Under the pieces are notes generated by a model. The model had not been told where the DNA came from and did no database searches. It was given only the letters and a program-made list of their open reading frames with translations. A stretch of 64,000 nt of DNA. Source: Atopsyche davidsoni. Taxonomy: Eukaryota > Arthropoda > Insecta > Trichoptera > Hydrobiosidae. The DNA lies in contig JAILWY010000026.1 in the NCBI GenBank assembly GCA_022113835.1, positions 11,063,001 through 11,127,000 on the forward strand. The letters run 5' to 3'. Each line of letters opens with the position of its first letter. The first letter of the stretch is position 1. Shown piece after piece: positions 29,684 to 44,600 of this stretch. The translations under genes and the position numbers were made by a program.

Positions 29684-32600
29684 AGCCGTAGAGTCTTTAA
29701 TGTCTTCTCGATCTCCGCCCACACACGCGTAGAAACCAGAACAGACCTAATAATATTCTTCTCGGCAATGTGGCTCCACAAGCGGTACGTGTCCGCCATT
29801 GTCTAGAGCCAAGCTACGATTGGCGTGCTTTGTATATACTCGTAATTTATGAAATAATATTTGTCTTGTCTGACACGTTTACAGTCCACAAATGTGAAAC
29901 GCCCATAAGGCCTATTTCGTTTACCGACAGACGATATTCCCACACAGAGTTTTCATTGCAGTTTTTAGCCATGCAAGTTTTATAGCTTCTCATTCTTGAT
30001 CTACAGTCAATGTTACGGCGCACCACTGTACATTGATGTGCACTGTGTGATTTACAGTGTGGCTTATTTAATATATATTTTAAATAAATACCTACGTTAA
30101 AAATATTATTTTTTAAAAGCAGATATGCAAAATAAATTTCCATGTTAACCTGTAAAATGTATTTTATTATAGATAACTGACTATTTTTTAAATGTAATTT
30201 TTAATTCATTTATGTGAAAAATCTTTTGATATAGTATCTATATTTTTATTATATGTGACAAAAGACACAATTAATTGCGAAAACAGGATTATTTTCTAAA
30301 TAACCGTATAGAAAGATATTAAATCTTAAATACTTAAAACGGGAACACAATCAACCACCCTACATATTTAGAAACTACTTTGATAATAAAACTTTACGAT
30401 GAAAAAGGAAAATCCCTTCAATTAAATAATATATTTTAGAAAATAATATATTTTAGAAAATAATATATTTTAGAAAATAATATTAAGTAAAAAAAGAAAA
30501 AAAATCCTTAAAGTTCCGTGCGATTTTTTATTTTCTAGCATTACCGACTGCAATTCTAAAGACATCTGCAAATACGTGAATATATTTTTATTACTCAACT
30601 CTTTTGAATGCGAAAGAGTATGACCAGAGAAAATGATTACCATAAAACAAAAAAGACATTCGTCACTGTCAGGATCGGATACAGCCGCGCAAGGATGTCG
30701 GGCACTCCGTTCGAACGAAATGTGATTGCTTTTCATCAAAACCTTCACACACCCACCACAAAAACAACAAATTGGCCGCCAGAGTGATTCTGTTTTGCTC
30801 ATTGTGCCGGGCTTGATAGAAACGCAGATTGAAATTGAGAGTGGCTTTGCAATACCTGCATCTCGCGAGAGTGAATTACTTTGAATTGCGTAATATAGAC
30901 TTAAAAGCATGTTTTTTTTACAATCAATATTTGGTAATATTTTCAAATTTGTTTCATAAGTAACGGTATCACACAAACATAGAATATTTTAATTTTGAAG
31001 TTTTTTTTTATTAATATTTTAGAATTTTTAAATCGAATAATTTAGATAGCTCTTTAAGATTAAAGATTATTTAAAAATTCAAAACTTTATCATTTGGTTT
31101 TAATTGAAATGAAAATATACCATGCATGCATAGCATGCTTTAGTTACATTACATTTTTACTACAATTCCGAATTGAGGACCAAGTATTACGGCAAGCCAA
31201 CATTAGTATCTCATTATCAAAAAAATTGTACGTTCCGCGCGCCATTACAACACAATATTCTTTTTATCTTGAAGTGGGCGGAGCCAAAGGGTACCATACC
31301 CCTTACACTGCGGCCTACACCTGTGGTAATGCACATGTGATAATGTTCCGATCTAATGACAGGGAAGGCGTCAATTCATCTTGCAGTGTTTTATTCGAGC
31401 CGCAGAGAATGTGCATTATTATCATAGCCTGCAGTTGGATGCAAAAAAATATTTTACATACATAAATATTGCCTCATAAACTTTCTGCTACTCGTACATC
31501 AGGTCGATGACGTATAGAGGTAAATAAGTTCGCTCCCATGGTGATTCATTTTATGCTTTGCAAAATTATGCATTCTGACCATAGACTGCACGTTTACCTG
31601 CCATTATTTTCCCTTAGACAAGAGTGCTTATGTATTTGACTCAGCGTGCTAATTGCCAAGCACAAGCACTTACATGGGATTAGTGGGAATTGTTGTAATC
31701 CTCGGAAATTTAAATTAAGTTGAAAGAAAACTTCAGTAAACGTTGAAATAACACCAATTTTTTTAATATTAAAAGCTCAATTGTAAACGTTAAATGTCTA
31801 TTTCGTCGTATTCTACCCTATAAACTAGTTTATATTTATGGGTGCAAACTTTATTACGCTTTATGGTTTTTCGAGTTTAGGTTAATATTTACAATTATCA
31901 ATATATATTTAATAATCAAGTATCGCATTAAATATGTATATGCTAATGAAAAATATTATAGCATAACTGAAAACGTTGCCATGTTAATTTGTATTTGCAC
32001 TCTACTGAAATTAAAATTGAATCAGACTTACGTCCAAGGCAGGTGTGCTTTCGGAACTGAAGAAAGCCTTCCTTGCAACGGCAGACCAGGTCCAGGCATC
32101 CGCTGTGGGCCACCTTCAGGGAGCACTGCTCCTCCACCATGCAGTCGTAGCCCAGCAGAGTAGCTGCAAGAAAAACACAAAAACATTACTCACAAGAAAA
32201 TAATTTGATATACTAAACCAATTCTTTCTGATAGTATATGAAGCAATTGGCGCTCTGGTGCTGCACGGTAGGTACTCCAGGTAACCAGGTTTTTACACTG
32301 GCCACAGTTCTGCGCTACTCTCGTAAGTACATTCAATATATTGTTTATAAATTATATAACATATCATATAAAAGTGCAAATGAATGATTAAAGAAGTACG
32401 ATTTAACTTAAATTGAACATGCGTGATACTTAATAAGATTAATGGTCAATATGGGGTAGATCTATTATATTGTCAAAACAGCGATTGAAAATATATCAAA
32501 AGCAACACCTCATCCTTGTTACAATGCTAGCAATTTCCAACACGTTTGCGGAAACATTCTATAAAACAGCCTACACACCATAAAATGGCATTAAAAGACA

Positions 32601-35600
32601 GTGTTCATGTCCGGATTGGTTATTTTCCGAGAATATAAATATCATCAGTAAATAATACTGAAGACTTCTCGTTTAAAAAATAATTATTTTCAAATAGTCA
32701 TGTTTACACCAGGACTAGCGGCTGTTCAAAGAATCCCTTTATCGGGGTCTTGTGTATTTAGGTCGATGGTATCTTAAAAGTACAAATCTTTAGATATTTA
32801 TTTTTCCATACCTATGCTTATCGACTGGAAAACTAGGATATATACATATATATTATTATATATATCTTTTAGTCTCATTGGTTCTTCCTGCCTTTATTTT
32901 TGAAGAACTAATAGTGAGTTGATATTATAAATAAACAACTATAGTATTGTAGTTTGTATTACAAAGTATGGATTGGGGATATTTTAATACAAAGTAAGCG
33001 TACTTTAAATAAACTCGTCGTAATTACTTGTTGTAATTACAACACTTAACGAGCTTGACAGGTGGGAAAATTGTGATTGCAATATCTTCAGTGTAATGAA
33101 TTGAAATCTATAACATTTTAAGTATAATGTAACTTTTTAGTCTCTTTGAATAAAGATTGCCGTTTTGATGAATTTTTGTCAAATAAATCTCAATTTTATA
33201 AAAATTATTTGGCATCTCGAAATTACCAGAGATGCCACTAGGAATACACACGTAAATTAAACTTTACTCGAAATATAATTACCCTCGAGGGTGATCGCGG
33301 TTACAATTACAACATACATAATAAAGATGTTTGAGTTGCGGTGGATGTTAGTAAAATAATACTGATTTCATTATTTTAGTTATTTAATGAATGATGAAAA
33401 CTCTACTTTCAGAATAAATTTCTAAGATTGTTTACAGACGAGCACATTTTTAAGAATCTATTTTTTATCTCTCAATGCAAAATATTTTGACCAACCTGAA
33501 ACATTTGATAATAATAATAATATAACAGAATAATTCATAACTGGTATAATTATACAAGTTATAGTTTCGCCTATTGCTGAAACGAACTTTTGGTTAGGAT
33601 GAATGGTTCAACTGCAAAATCAAATATATGCAGTACAGCACGCGTTGATAATTGTTAGCAAATAAATAACTATTAATAGATATGAAATAGCTTTATTTTC
33701 TCAATCTTTTATGTATGGAGTATTAAATAATGCATGATGGAGGGCAGGTAACGCATACGTACTGCTTCGCCGTCCGTGCCCATGTGAGTGCATCTTATCG
33801 CACGTTTCTTTATATGCGGTTCCGCTCTTGGACGCCAAGTACTTACCCCGTTATTCGCAAAACAGGTTTAAAGAAAATGAGCAATAAATAAATCCATAAG
33901 AATTTAACGTAATCGATCATTATACAAAATGTTATATTTTTGTATACTTCATGAGCAAGTTAAATCATTCAATTACTTTCCCAGAACTCAAACGTACTTT
34001 TAAATGATTTATTTTTAATATTATTACGTCGAATTTACAGTAATTTGTGATATTTTAATTTATTAAATGTAACTGTTAAAATCATTAACAGAAAAGTACA
34101 TTTAATATGATTAAAGGTTTCAAATAAGGGTAATTTGAAATAAATACATCGACATGATTGAACAGGTGCAAGTTGAACGCGGCTGAGACCGAACGGTTTA
34201 CAAATCTCTTTCTGAGTGTTCATGAACTTGTCTCACGCGTATTTAAGTGGGCGGTTGCAATGTTGAACTGCCACAACATACCAAAATACGATTCTCACTA
34301 CCTTCGCACAGCCACATTAATTAATTAATTTATTTTAAACATTTATTTTATGTAAACATGTCGAATTTCGGCAAAGTTGTCGATGTTCGGGTTAATGGAC
34401 AATCAAACTTTTGATTTTTTTAAAGTAATTGGTCCAGTAATTGTTTAGTTGCCACGTGAGCTTTGCTAAGCTATTTTATAATTGTATATATATTTTGTTA
34501 CAATCAATTAGTATTCGGATAAAAATTGTAAAAGATAATAAAATTTGTTTAGTATGTAGTTATTTTATATATTCATTAGGAGACAACAAGTATTTCTACC
34601 AGTCGTAAAATATCGATTTTCGATGCTTCTTATCGATAATCATAGCATGTATTAAAAACAGTACTTAAGATAGCAGATATGGGTTTTTATAACATAATCG
34701 AAATAAGTTTCGAAACAGAACTGAATCGATCTTCGATATGAGAGCTCGCCTTTGCCGCAGTGGACAAGCTGGAGTTAAGTTATCACATCACGGATTATGT
34801 GAATTATACGAGACTTGCATTATCACTACAGGCGTTCACCGCTACAGAATGCATTTACAGGTGATGCAAACATGCTTTGAAATATTTTAAATTACTTTGT
34901 TTTACAAAGCATTTGTTTAATGCAATGTTTCTGTAACAATTAATATTTGTTATTATATAGCTTTAATCATTGATGATTAACAATCACTTTTCAAACAGGA
35001 ACGTCCCAAGTTTACGTCCTTATAATACTATTATATCAAACATCATACATACAGCTCTGCTAATTTGCTAATTTTAGGCAATATAGTAATACAACCATAG
35101 TTATTTCATCATCATCAAATATTTGTACTAGGTTCTCGATTTTTTTAAATTTTAAATAGACGACGCGAAAAGGGTGTGATTTTATTGTACACATAAAAAA
35201 ACGCATAACGTTTACTACGAGTATCTCTATCTTTATGGCTTTTTCGACGGAACAGAAAAATGTTAGTTCCCTTAACGCCTTCAAAAATCACTGGGTGACG
35301 TGTATCATCATGGGGTTATGTGTTGGGGTGGGTGGTTGTGGGTGAGGGGCGGGATTTGGGGGGGGGGGGGTGGCTTTGGGCCTTTTTTTGAAGAGGCAGT
35401 CCTCGAGGTTATCCTCGAGGAGGGAGCTTGTCGATGGGTTTGGGACTAAGGGGGTCATGAAGTAGAATTTAATTATTACGTATATATGTATTTAGTAACT
35501 ATACTAATAGAAAAGGAAAAATGATCATTGGCATGAGTAGCACGTCACTAATGTATTTTTTCCCTTGATAGATATAAGTAGTGCTAGCAGGTCGAAATGT

Positions 35601-38600
35601 GTGTAGCATGTTGGATTCACCCTGTAGTCGCAGCGCCAGCTCGGCTGCTAACGAGGTGGGAGTTTGTTTCGTCCGTCTCGGTTAAACCAAAGATAATGCA
35701 CACAGTTGGTACAGCCGCCACGGTGCCCTTTGCCGGGGCTCTCGCGGGTTAAGTGGATAAGTACACGCGGCCGGAGCGCAGGCCGGCCCGGGACGGTCTC
35801 GGCGAGGACCGCGGCAGAAGCGCCGTTTTCAACACCAGTTTGACTTAATCATTAATTCAGTGCGAACCGAGCGAGCTGCCCGCCTGTCCCCGTGCGCCCA
35901 GGTTCTAGGATAATTGAATTAAGTGGCAGCTTCAACGTACGTACGTCTTAAAAAAAAAAAAAAAAAACAAACAAATTTGGCAAGTATTTTTACAATAAAA
36001 AATAAGTTTATTTTGGCAACGTAACAGTGAACCGAAAAAATAGTGACGAGTGAAATTTTCATTATGAATACACAAATATATTTTTACTAATAAAAAGTAT
36101 ATATTTTTTTAAAATAATAAAATGCCGCAGTAAAATATTTTAGTGTATCTTCTAAGAAACAGAGGTAAATGTAAATAAAAAAATAAAAAGTACTATCAAA
36201 TATATATTTTATCGAATGCTGTATTTTTTGTAGATTGGTGGGTATAATATGAAAGTTATATGTTTGGAGGTGATATTTAATTTTCACTTGTAAAAGAATA
36301 ATGTATAATGAAATCACACTGAATGTATGTAACAATTTTATTTCTAAAAATATTAAAAATAAAAACCATTAAAAAATAACTCCGAGTTACGCCTTTTTTT
36401 GTAACGTAGTTTATTTTTAAAAATACCGATATATTTTAAATCGATGCTACAAGTTACAAAAATATATTTTTTTAAGGTAGATCAGTTCTTAGAAATTTGT
36501 AAACTCTAGATATAAATAAGTAATTTCTTGCATTGAGACAACCGATGAGGGTCATTGGCAGAGATGACGGAACTTAATGATATTTACTTGATTTCTGTAT
36601 CTTCTTAATCGATTTGAATGAATTATCAGAAAAAGACAGGTTTTTACGATTTGGCGGCAGATCTCAGGCGCGGTTATAACCAGAAAAACGATAAATTAAA
36701 CTTGACCGCGAAAGTTTTATTACTGAAGGCAGGGCCGGCATAGGATGCCGCGAGGCTGTAAGGCTTCTACTCAACGGAGGCTTCTACGCAAAGCTCGGGC
36801 ATTATCATTACCAGGTATTCCATGGCGAAGGTGAGCAAGCCTCATGTGAGTTTGATTTTCCGAAAGTGTAAGTCGTCAGTGTCATACAAAAACATTTAAT
36901 GTGTTTATACTAAGCTCTCAGCCCTTCCCTGCGATTAGACTAAAGTGTATCATTACCCGAGGCCTGGCCCTAGAACGTGCTCGAGAGACACTTGTGGATT
37001 AACGCGATTTCATAATCTAATATGACGAGATGGTCCCGGGAGAAAGTTAATCGAGGTTGCCCAAGAATTATTATGTGTTCCAGACACCGCCTGTTCCGGT
37101 GCTTAGAATAATGTACCGCCGATGCTTCTTCAAGTTAATTTTCAATATATTAAAGGCAGTGGCGTGCTGCGATTTCAGCGGAAGTTACCCCGTTTTTTAT
37201 TCACACCGCACAAAAGAGACTCAAGACGTGGAAGAAATTAAAGTCAGCATGCATTGTAGCGCGTCAGAAGTCAGAATTCCTATTTCTATGTTAATTATTA
37301 TAAATAAATAGAAAACTTGGGATTTAAATTGAAAAGATGGTACCGTCACTGGTTATTTATCCAAAAGTCCAAACGTAGGTCCCAAATGCCTACAATGGTT
37401 AAAAAAGAATACCCCATGAACTCGGTTCAATATTCAACGTTGATTTATTGACAAATATTTTATTATAATTCTAAGTAAGTTATGATCAGTTTTGATACTT
37501 AGATATTGAGATCAAACTGATTAAAACAGACAAATACATTTTAATTAAATTTACTCATTGTCAAAGTAATCACATAATATTAACTAGCAAAATAGCATTT
37601 TACAAAATATTTGTGACATATTTGACAGTAATGTATTGCGTTCATAATGTTATATAAAAGTTGTTGACCATGAAAGTGGTCGCGTCAATAAAACTGTGTG
37701 AATGTATTACTAAAATGAAGTTTTTAAAATAATGGTATTTCACGGAGTATTTTCTGTAAAAATATATAACGTTATATTTTGTACTGTGGCATTTATGAAT
37801 GCGCCGCGTCTCCCAGGAAATGTATTCACCGCATTGATATACATAATTTAGTATACCCAGATTGTCAACACGGATTTAAAATAACTTCACGTCGTTAAAA
37901 TGCTCCAACGATATTTAAATTAGCCAAACTTGTAGAACTCCCGGCAATTTGGTGACTCGGAAATATGCACATAAAAGAGAAGAGGTCATCAAACCGCTTA
38001 ATTATCGTCTGCAGCTTTTCAGGTGGAGACTTTGAATTTTCTCTGGGCATTGTCATAGCGAGGAGAGAGCATCATTGTTAATAAGTGGAGCTCAAAAATA
38101 CACGGAATTGAGACACGAATACTCGTGTTTATGCCTATCAATTGCAGATGGTAATTTGCATTTATAATTATTTTGTACTCATTACCAGTTAATTTTAAAA
38201 TTAAGGTATGTGTGACTTTCGTTACAAGCGATCGTTAGTGAGACTTAAACAAAAGCAATAGCATTTGAAGAATGCACTAAAAATACAGCTAGGCTTTTAA
38301 TAACATGTAAGGTTAAATTTACTATTAAAGATTTTATCAAGAAGATACTGCTGAGAATGTTGCGTCACGGAAAATGATTTTGAGGAAATCATATATTGTT
38401 TGTATTAAATATTTATAATATAAAAATATAATTCTGCTTAAGAGTCCATATGTTGTCACACTAGACTACTTACATGATAATCGGTCATATAATTTCGAAA
38501 GGTCTATAATAAATACTTAATAACACTCCATTGATTATTGAGAAAATTGTTGTGAGAGTACGGATATTTTTTTTATATCTGAAGTGACTTCTTGTATTAT

Positions 38601-41600
38601 TTTGAGATTAAAGCACCCAATGCAAGGTCTAAATATGATCTCATACAATGTCATCGACACAGACATGCAATAAGAAATAAGGTGTCGGAGATGTTCAGCC
38701 AAAAAAGGAGAATACGGGTAGTTTTTCATCCAGCAGTACGTAAATAACGCCTACTAATGATGACGAGAACAAACTTATATGGATATAATTTACAAGTTGA
38801 TATAATTTAACGGTAAATGAGTGGCCGGTCGACCAGAGGGCAACCGACGTGAAAACATCACTTACATTAGTAATATAGACAGATACTAAGTACTCAATTT
38901 AATGACGATACATACTAGTATTTTAACGAAGAGTAAAAGTCATTTCAAGAAATGGAATTTGTTAACTGTACATTCATATGTATCGAAGTTATAAATATTC
39001 TTTTAGGAAATATGACATTTAATAAATAAAAAAGAGCAAGTTCTCTGGAGTAAGTTATTTTTTATTTTTTAATGTCTGGGCGGAACAGGTAATTAATCTA
39101 GTACGAAAGTATCCAACAAAAGTCTTAAACCGTTTTTGCAGGCGGGTTTTATACATTTGCGGAAACAATAGGTTTGTTAGCCAGATGGAGTACTTTTAAA
39201 CGATGTTTATCTTAAATAGTTGACCTGTACCCAAGAAAAGATTTGTTATGGTGAAAACAAACTAATTTTGTAATCATTATATTGTTGGCTTATTATTTTT
39301 TTGTATTGAGTGTTTGATACTGTAATAAATCACTCTGAAGTTCCTTGCAGTAATGCCATCGCACAGTGGGTTATCACGTTATGAATACTGCAGCAGTAAT
39401 GATGTGAATCACGATGCGGCGCGGACCGGATCGGTCTCGGGTTCGGTCTGCCGAGCGGCGGGACGAGACACAAACGCGCATCGGGAAATCAAACTCACAC
39501 ATGCCCCTCAACGAGGGTACAACACAATAAGATCATTTGAGATATTTGCACTAACATAACATACATTTTTTATAATTTAAAATCACATTTATTTACTATG
39601 TCAATATGTTAAAAACAGAGTCTAGTAAATATTTTCTTAGTTGCATATTTTTTAACCTAACCTAATTCAATCAACGCCAACCGCAAATAATTAATTCCAG
39701 TGTAATTAATAAGAGCTAAAGATAACAAAGAAAAAAAAATAACCCGTAAGACTAATTAAATTATTATGGGATTCATTTAATTGACTTGCAAACTTTAAGT
39801 TCAGAGTCAACGGTTCTAGCCGCGAACGAACATGCTAACGAAGTAGATAGTATCAATATCTAATTATAAATAATTTTTTTACTATTTTTATCAGATTATT
39901 GATGTATCTTCAAACATAAAATAATATGTAAATATGATCCGCTTTCAAGCAGATAGTGAAAAAGTACCAGCTATTATAAAGCAACTCATGTTGCGATGAG
40001 CGTATTTTATTATGTATAATATTTTCTGCGAAAAAAAACTCGACGTACCACTTCAATACAAATAGGAATTCAATTTAAAAGAGCAATTCAAAGGGGAAGA
40101 TACAAAAATCATTATGGATTTTTTTCATGTTACTGTATAAGAAAATTACACTTGTAAATTATTTATTATTTTCTGATACGTTGGTAGATATGACTATATT
40201 TCATACGTTGGGAACTTCGATTTGCTTTATGGTGGGTGTAAAGACATAAATAACATTTGATCTGTCGAATGTCGCTATAATTAAGGGGATAATTCGTTAT
40301 TCGGATTAATTGCGGAATGAAGAATTATATTCTTTTGCAAATACAGACGATAAACGAGAGCACATTTAATGTCGTTGACAATAACAGGATTTCCCCTTCG
40401 CAACGCGATGAAGCGACGAGCAAATGCTTTATTTTGAGAAGCTACTTATGAATATTCAAATACTGTAGAAATAAAATTCTGTTATAAATTATGATATAAT
40501 ATCTTTTTTAAAAAACAATTTTTGATACACACAAGCATATTAACAACTTAGTGTATTACTTGAGAATTTTCGTTGGTTAAATATGAAACGGAATGTATTC
40601 TAAACAGATCGATTATAATACTACTTAATAACTATAATTATCCATAAATATATCCAACACTTTGCATATCAACACAAAGTGATTGATATATAAAAATAGC
40701 ACGTCTCGAATCGATAATCTCATACAGATCGATAAGAAGTTGCGATTTCAAATTTGTAAAACAAAAAGTTAAAATTTGCTTTGGTAACCTTGACTTCTTG
40801 ACGAATCAAGTGGTGATACAAAGTATACCAACGTAACGCAAGAAGCCTTTTCCGGAGGGGCCGGCTTCCATGGCGTATGATGTGACCATTGTCTGCGGCG
40901 TATTTCTCATACCGAATCGTACGCGCGACAGTCGGTGCGGAGTAACGGGCCTGGCGGGAGTACCTACGCTTTCGTTTTAAGTAACGTCCGAGGCTTTAGA
41001 TTATTTTGTTTTACAATTTGGGCATGTGCGTGGGCAGGAGAGAACTGGAATATTCTCATGAGATATGCCACGATTCCAATTCAAAATGTTGGATTTCGAG
41101 CGTTCGAAATTGGTTGAAAAACGTAAAAATATTTCAACCATAATATAATATGGTATTACTAAAGTATTAGTAATGAATTGAACAATATGAGTAATTATAC
41201 TATTAGTAAATTAGTATTTTTAGCCGACTAGAATAAATTTTCTTGGAAGACGATCACATGAACGATTATACATTTCTTCTATTATAGATTAGAGTTGTAC
41301 ATATTGAGATTCTCTATTCAAAGGGGGGACGGGCAAAAAGGATTAAGACAGCAGACCGCAATAGCTAAGGGTGCGGTTACAAATCCCATTGGTTGCCCGT
41401 TGCACTTGGGTTCTATCGTGCGTGTGTGTGTGATATAAACATACTATATATGAACGTCAAAATATAATTAAAAAAAAACACTTTTAAATATCTGCTAAAT
41501 TTTGCTGTTTGCCTCACAGAGTCTAAAATTCAAATGGCAGTCTTCCATTATAAGCAAGGGTTACATAAAGAACGTAGTTTATAAATATATAATTTTTATT

Positions 41601-44600
41601 GTGTTGACTTACACTGTAGGCAAGTGGTCTGGTTGTAGGCGGCGTAGTAGGGCTGGCAAGCGCAGCGACCTTGGAAGCAGCGCGTGCCCACCCCTCCACA
41701 GCCCGCCCCGCATGGCCCGCCCAAGAGTCCGCCGCCCTCCTGCAACAAGGGATGAAAAGGTAGCGTACAAGGTTTGGTACAACAAACGTCTAAACAATTC
41801 CCTCAAACAAAATAAGCCATTGCGTATCACACAAACGGCAATAAACCTTTTTTACAAGGTTCTTGAAACCAAGTTAAGATGAATTGGTGTGCTCCAGTTT
41901 CAAGTCCTACACATAGTAAATTTTAATACATTTAAATTAAGGGTCACCCACAGTCGTTTTTATCTGGAAGAATTCAATACGCATGTACTCATGCGTCGTA
42001 ATATTAAGATATAAGATAAAAATAAAACAAAATACTACGCAAGTAAATCATCAATTTTAAATGTTCTTTAATTAACTATAACTAAAATCAAAACAAAACA
42101 AAAAAAACATTTTTCGGTGGCATTATTTTAATAAATCTATTCTGCAGATGTATTTTTATGAATGCATTGCATAGCTATGCTAATTATATGGTTTATTCAT
42201 AGAAAATTAACATATTTTTTACTGGTTTTTGAACCCCTTTGCCGTCGGGCAAACACGTTCTTTCAAACAGTCAGATTAAAATATGGATAGCCGACAACAA
42301 ATTAACGATAGGTTAGTGGCAACTAAAGTGTTGACGAGTTTAAATTCCGCCGAACCGCACCTTTTTATTCAATATGATAATAAATTATTTTCAGTGTAAA
42401 ATACGTAAAAAATCTTAGGTGCATTTTATTGTTGGATTTAAAACTCAACGATTTACTATTTTATTAACAAAAAAGATTATTTAAATCATTCAGTTTGAGA
42501 AAACTACGATTTAATAATTAATAATATAAATTAAATATATAGAATAAAAAAAACTCTTCTAATCCGATCATTGTTTTTATATAAATATGTATATTTTATA
42601 AATGGTATAAGTTCTATTGTATGTTTTTGATAACATTTTATGTACAGTGATCTTTTTTAATAATCCGCTGGGAATTCAGCCGAAAATATTAATTTTTTTA
42701 TTTCCACCGTAGGCCACATAATTCGAGTACTCAATTCGTTGAAAGCTCGTATTCAGATTAACTATTTATAATTTGATAAAAACAAAACTAAAGCACATAA
42801 ATCAATCCAGCCTGTCGAAATATTTCATCCGAAAACATTGAAATAATACAATTTAAAAGTGTTTACAGAGATACCACAAATATTTACATTATTTTTGGTA
42901 GGGGATGAAATTGTAAAGAAAGGACATAATAACATTATTTATACTATGAATACAAAGTTTCCGAGACCCCGCGAGGCTCCAGCGCTATCTGACGGAAACA
43001 CGCGGCAGGAAAATCGTATTTTGACAGCCGGATGTCAGGGGAAGCGGAAACGGGGATGATAACATTAGAACGCTCTCCTCCGTACAATGTACAAACTCTA
43101 ATTTACAAATATATATTACGGCATAATACTGCCACCCCCGGCGGGGATGAGATTCGGGGGTAACAATGACCAAGTTGACGCTCCGCAGTGATTTATAGCG
43201 GAAGTCTCCCGTTATCCAATTAAATCATCTCCTTCCGCAAAGTTCCTTTTTTGAAGTTTTAAATCGGTTAAGTTTGATTCCATTTTCAAAAATACAACTC
43301 AGGGAATATATTTTCTTATTAAAATTATCATTTCTTGGATAATTTTTTTCATTATAATCATAGCTTATTATTTTTTTGTAAATGTATAAAGTTATAAAAA
43401 AAAATCTATAAAACACTAAAGTGGGAGTTAAAGATATTGAATAATAGCAATAAAAATAGCCAAGACGCCTTTTGATACGTCTCATTCAAAAAAACCACGG
43501 GGGATTAAAGTCAATATAGATAAAATTTATTAGTATTTAAAGAAACGGAGGTACCTCTGTTATCTATTCATATAAAATTAATGAAACATGGACGTTTCAC
43601 GTCTCTAAATTCTGATGATTGAAAAATCTGTGCTTTTAAATTCTTTTCGCTAAGGTTAAATTGAGACACAGAAAACGATGAAATATTTTTTTCAATTTAC
43701 GTAAAATATTCATTAAGAAATTAATATTACCTAAAAATGTTTAAGTATAGTTTAAAATATTGATTAAGCTTTGTTTTCCAGTTTTAAGTGTTAAGATAAA
43801 ATGCAATCGTAATTATATAGTTTAATACATAATTTTTTTTGCACATATTTTCCCACACAAGCAAAGTAAGTAAAATAATATTAAAACTAATAATAAAATG
43901 ATATTTATTTACCAATGGGGTCAGAATGTATATTTTAAATATTTACTGAAGTTGATGCAAATGAGTATAAACAAAATTAAAAGTCGCATCGTTTTCAGAT
44001 AGTGATTTCGGAAACAATTTATTTTCTTGGCAAATAAAAAATAAAAAGATTATATGTATTAGAAACTTGTATTGTTATTTATTTAAATAATAACAGTATT
44101 TCTAAACCATGATAGTCGAATCCCAGAGCCTTCAAAGAAGTTCAGCCAATATTGTGAACTTAGGAAGGATATTTATTGCACTAACTGTATTCTTTATAAT
44201 ACAGAGGCCACTAAACGGTTGTATTTTCGCAAATTTGGTTCCGGCTTATACATGTTGGGTTGCACATGTCCATCATAATCATTCCGAGAAGCGGCGATCC
44301 TTTTATAAACGTGTGAATGCCACTTTTTACTGTGGGCATTTATATATTTATGGCAGTTGATACTATGTCGGGGGAGTTGTTGGGCAGTTTTTAACGTCTA
44401 ATTTGTTTTAGATTAGCGATTAACGATTTGATAAGGAAGGAATCTCCGAATTACCGTATTAAAAATGCGTTAGATCGTAAACCGTTTAGAGGAAGTTTAT
44501 GGACGATCTATAAAATATTGACGGTGCTCGCAGACGGTCGGAGAATTCCTTAACATCACTATCAGGTAATTCGACGCAGGTTATCGCAAAACAAGGAAAT

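Larger units (their letters stand above)
8483..32031 (-). other. Intron 3 of the EB/LDLa gene, 23.5 kb
   Basis: This is the largest intron. It is mainly AT-rich and holds GC-rich islands (about 11.9-12.5, 13.94-14.13, 24.8-25.2 and 25.65-26.1 kb), a tRNA-derived SINE, TA microsatellites and a decayed DNA transposon at 27.3-29.5 kb. No nested gene with supported exons was found on either strand. Long frames at 30470-30976 (minus) and 31094-31465 (plus) show no domain or splice support. Confidence 0.7.
32164..41612 (-). other. Intron 2 of the EB/LDLa gene, 9.4 kb
   Basis: AT-rich intron with a poly-G/G-rich tract (about 35322-35371), GC-rich islands at 35.6-35.9, 39.34-39.53 and 40.85-41.1 kb, and a TIR-like CAGTGGCGTGCTG at 37157. 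No nested gene is supported. Confidence 0.7.

Noticed and set aside
29515..29806. Open frames rich in Ile-Tyr repeats on both strands
   Set aside because: They are translations of the (TA)n microsatellite.
30470..30976. 168-residue open frame on the minus strand in intron 3
   Set aside because: It has no domain, signal or splice support, and its composition looks like chance. It partly overlaps the 17-bp tandem repeat.
31094..31465. 123-residue plus-strand frame
   Set aside because: No recognisable motif or flanking splice pattern. It is antisense to the large gene's intron and looks like chance.
39655..39666. CCTAA repeats resembling the insect telomere unit
   Set aside because: Only two units are present, as expected by chance in AT-rich DNA.
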